From Pseudomonadota bacterium (GTDB taxonomy: Bacteria > Pseudomonadota > Alphaproteobacteria > Rhizobiales > Xanthobacteraceae): a DNA stretch of 7,254 bases. Positions 6,316 to 7,254 of this stretch are shown piece by piece. The first letter of the stretch is position 1. Each line of letters starts with the position of its first letter. The notes beneath the pieces were generated by a model. It worked only from the letters and a program-made list of their open reading frames with translations, was not told where the DNA came from and did no database searches. Position numbers and translations under genes: made by a program. The stretch is from positions 1-7,254 of the forward strand of contig JAEYVN010000304.1 in the NCBI GenBank assembly GCA_023431725.1, read 5' to 3'.

Positions 6316-7174
6316 CCAATGCCTCCCGAAAGCTGACAAAGGCGCGCCTCAATAGCTCCGCACCTTGTCGTCGCTTGGTTTCCGGACGACCCTGATGATT
6401 GTCGATCGGGTCCATATCGTCGGCGAGTGCCTGCGCCATGTCGCGCAAGGCAGCATCGGATGTATTCTGCGTGATCGTCAGTCCTGCGACCGCGTCGCTG
6501 AGCAGCGGTGCCGGCTCCGGCCCGAAGATCACCGCCTCGATCTGCCCGATGCTGTCCCCCGCCTTCCGACCTTTCAGCCCGATTCCGACAATGGCGAAAT
6601 CGCCATGCCGGCGGCTCAGCTCGTTGAAGTGAAAGATTTCGTCCTGCGCCGCACGCGGAAAGCTCACGCCCGTGAGCATCTCATTGTCATTGCGGGCCGT
6701 TGTGTAGAGACCTTCGAAGAAATCGCGGGCCGCAACCTCGCGGGCGCCCGACTTGCTTTGCAGGTGTATTGTCGCATTCAGCAGCACCGCTACGGCGGGC
6801 GCTTCCGCCGATGGGTCGGCGAGCGCGAGGCTGCCGCAGGTGGTGCCGCGATTGCGCACTGCCATATGCGCGACATGGGTCATCGCCGAGGCGAAGAGTG
6901 GCACATCGCGGGTGATCAATGGCGATGCGGCCACCTGATAATGTCGCGCCAAGGCGCCCAATCGAATGGCATCGGCCGTCTCGACGATGCCTTCCAGCGC
7001 GGCAATGCGATTGATGTCGACCAGCATGCCCGGTGACGACAACCGCATGGCGAGGGTCGGCATCAGGCTCTGGCCACCGGCCAGAACCTGGGCATCACCG
7101 GCATGATCGTCCAGCAACGCCAGAGCTTCGTCGAGACTGTGCGGACGGCGGTAGAGGAAGTTCGGAGCCTTCAT
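6308..7174 (-). CDS. FAD-binding (medium, CoxM-type) subunit of a molybdenum hydroxylase
   Basis: This 288-residue protein is the flavoprotein subunit of a CO dehydrogenase/xanthine dehydrogenase-type hydroxylase. Its FAD passes electrons from the 2Fe-2S clusters to an external acceptor. The N-terminus (APNFLYRRPHSLDEALALL) is typical. The first FAD pyrophosphate motif, AGGQSL, is at residues 32-37. The second region, VRNRGTTCGSLALADPSAE, is at 106-124, and the C-terminal CO_deh_flav_C region follows. Length is normal for the family (about 265-300). The ATG at 7174 is the natural start because the family N-terminus begins there; its Shine-Dalgarno is weak (an AGGA about 13 nt upstream), which fits coupling to the upstream membrane gene 15 bp away. 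The 3' end overlaps the 2Fe-2S gene by 8 bp. The family call is firm. The coxM symbol is withheld because the partner Mo subunit is not a recognisable CO dehydrogenase. Confidence 0.95.
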   Translation of the reverse strand: MKAPNFLYRRPHSLDEALALLDDHAGDAQVLAGGQSLMPTLAMRLSSPGMLVDINRIAALEGIVETADAIRLGALARHYQVAASPLITRDVPLFASAMTHVAHMAVRNRGTTCGSLALADPSAEAPAVAVLLNATIHLQSKSGAREVAARDFFEGLYTTARNDNEMLTGVSFPRAAQDEIFHFNELSRRHGDFAIVGIGLKGRKAGDSIGQIEAVIFGPEPAPLLSDAVAGLTITQNTSDAALRDMAQALADDMDPIDNHQGRPETKRRQGAELLRRAFVSFREALDA

Positions 7175-7189
7175 GGCAAGGATGACATC

Positions 7190-7254
7190 CTAGTCTGGCA
7201 CGAAGGTCGTGACAATTTGCGGGAAGATGAAGATCAGGACCATCATCAGCATCG
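7190..7254 (-). CDS. C-terminal end of a membrane protein, probably TRAP transporter large permease (DctM type), partial
   Basis: Only the last 20 codons and a TAG stop are inside the window; the gene continues beyond the right edge. The visible peptide is a hydrophobic stretch rich in Met, Leu, Ile and Phe that ends in FPQIVTTFVPD. A final transmembrane helix followed by a short Phe/Pro-containing tail resembles the C-terminus of DctM-type large permeases of TRAP transporters, which import small organic acids using an ion gradient and a periplasmic binding protein. The stop lies 15 bp before the FAD-subunit gene on the same strand, so the two are probably co-transcribed and the transporter may supply the substrate of the hydroxylase. 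With so few residues the family call is tentative. Another multi-spanning permease is possible. That it is the end of an integral membrane protein is more secure than the family. Confidence 0.55.
   Translation of the reverse strand, partial: MLMMVLIFIFPQIVTTFVPD

Noticed and set aside
5386..6336. Long plus-strand open frame (316 codons) opposite the 2Fe-2S and Mo subunit genes
   Set aside because: Its translation is full of Arg, Pro, His and Ala with no domain-like pattern. It lies wholly antisense to two well-supported genes and arises from their GC-rich third positions.
6365..7036. Plus-strand open frame of 223 codons opposite the FAD subunit
   Set aside because: It mirrors the FAD-subunit coding sequence and shows no independent protein signature.
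3452..7174. Aerobic carbon monoxide dehydrogenase (coxMSL)
   Set aside because: Gene order fits, but the large subunit lacks the AYXCSFR loop with its Cu-binding Cys, so CO oxidation is not supported.

Overview
The window looks like chromosomal DNA of an alphaproteobacterium, probably Hyphomicrobiales (Bradyrhizobium/Afipia/Rhodopseudomonas-like). The basis is moderately high GC, the protein styles, and the pairing of a short GumB/ExoF-type polysaccharide exporter with a BBP2-type beta-barrel protein. This placement is an inference; no rRNA or other taxonomic marker is present. Every gene I can support lies on the minus strand, so in transcription order the window reads from right to left.

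Right half (7254 to 3452): the last 20 codons of a membrane protein, probably the large permease of a TRAP transporter, are followed after 15 bp by a complete three-subunit molybdenum hydroxylase of the CO dehydrogenase/xanthine dehydrogenase family. The order is FAD subunit (coxM type), 2Fe-2S subunit (coxS type), Mo subunit (coxL type). The three genes overlap by 8 bp and 4 bp, so they are almost certainly one translationally coupled operon. The Mo subunit has the family's cofactor motifs and the catalytic glutamate. Its active-site loop reads GVLRAVGQP, which matches neither form I CO dehydrogenase (AYXCSFR) nor form II (AYRGAGR). The enzyme is therefore a hydroxylase of unknown substrate and should not be called a CO dehydrogenase.

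Middle (3288 to 2218): a signal-peptide-bearing outer-membrane protein of the SphA / phenol meta-pathway (Phenol_MetA_deg) type lies in the same direction, 163 bp downstream of the Mo subunit. TRAP-like permease, hydroxylase and outer-membrane channel together suggest an uptake-and-oxidation module for a small organic substrate.

Left half (2217 to 1): a gene-poor stretch of about 645 bp contains several short perfect palindromes. It is followed by a short polysaccharide export protein (Poly_export plus SLBB) and, after a 219-bp gap holding two hairpins, by a BBP2-type outer-membrane beta-barrel protein that runs off the left edge. This pair belongs to an exopolysaccharide secretion locus that continues outside the window.

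There is no sign of rRNA, tRNA, CRISPR, insertion sequence or phage genes. The points most worth following up are the atypical Mo active-site loop, the transport/oxidation neighbourhood, the twin ATCGAT-centred palindromes and the intra-operon hairpin.
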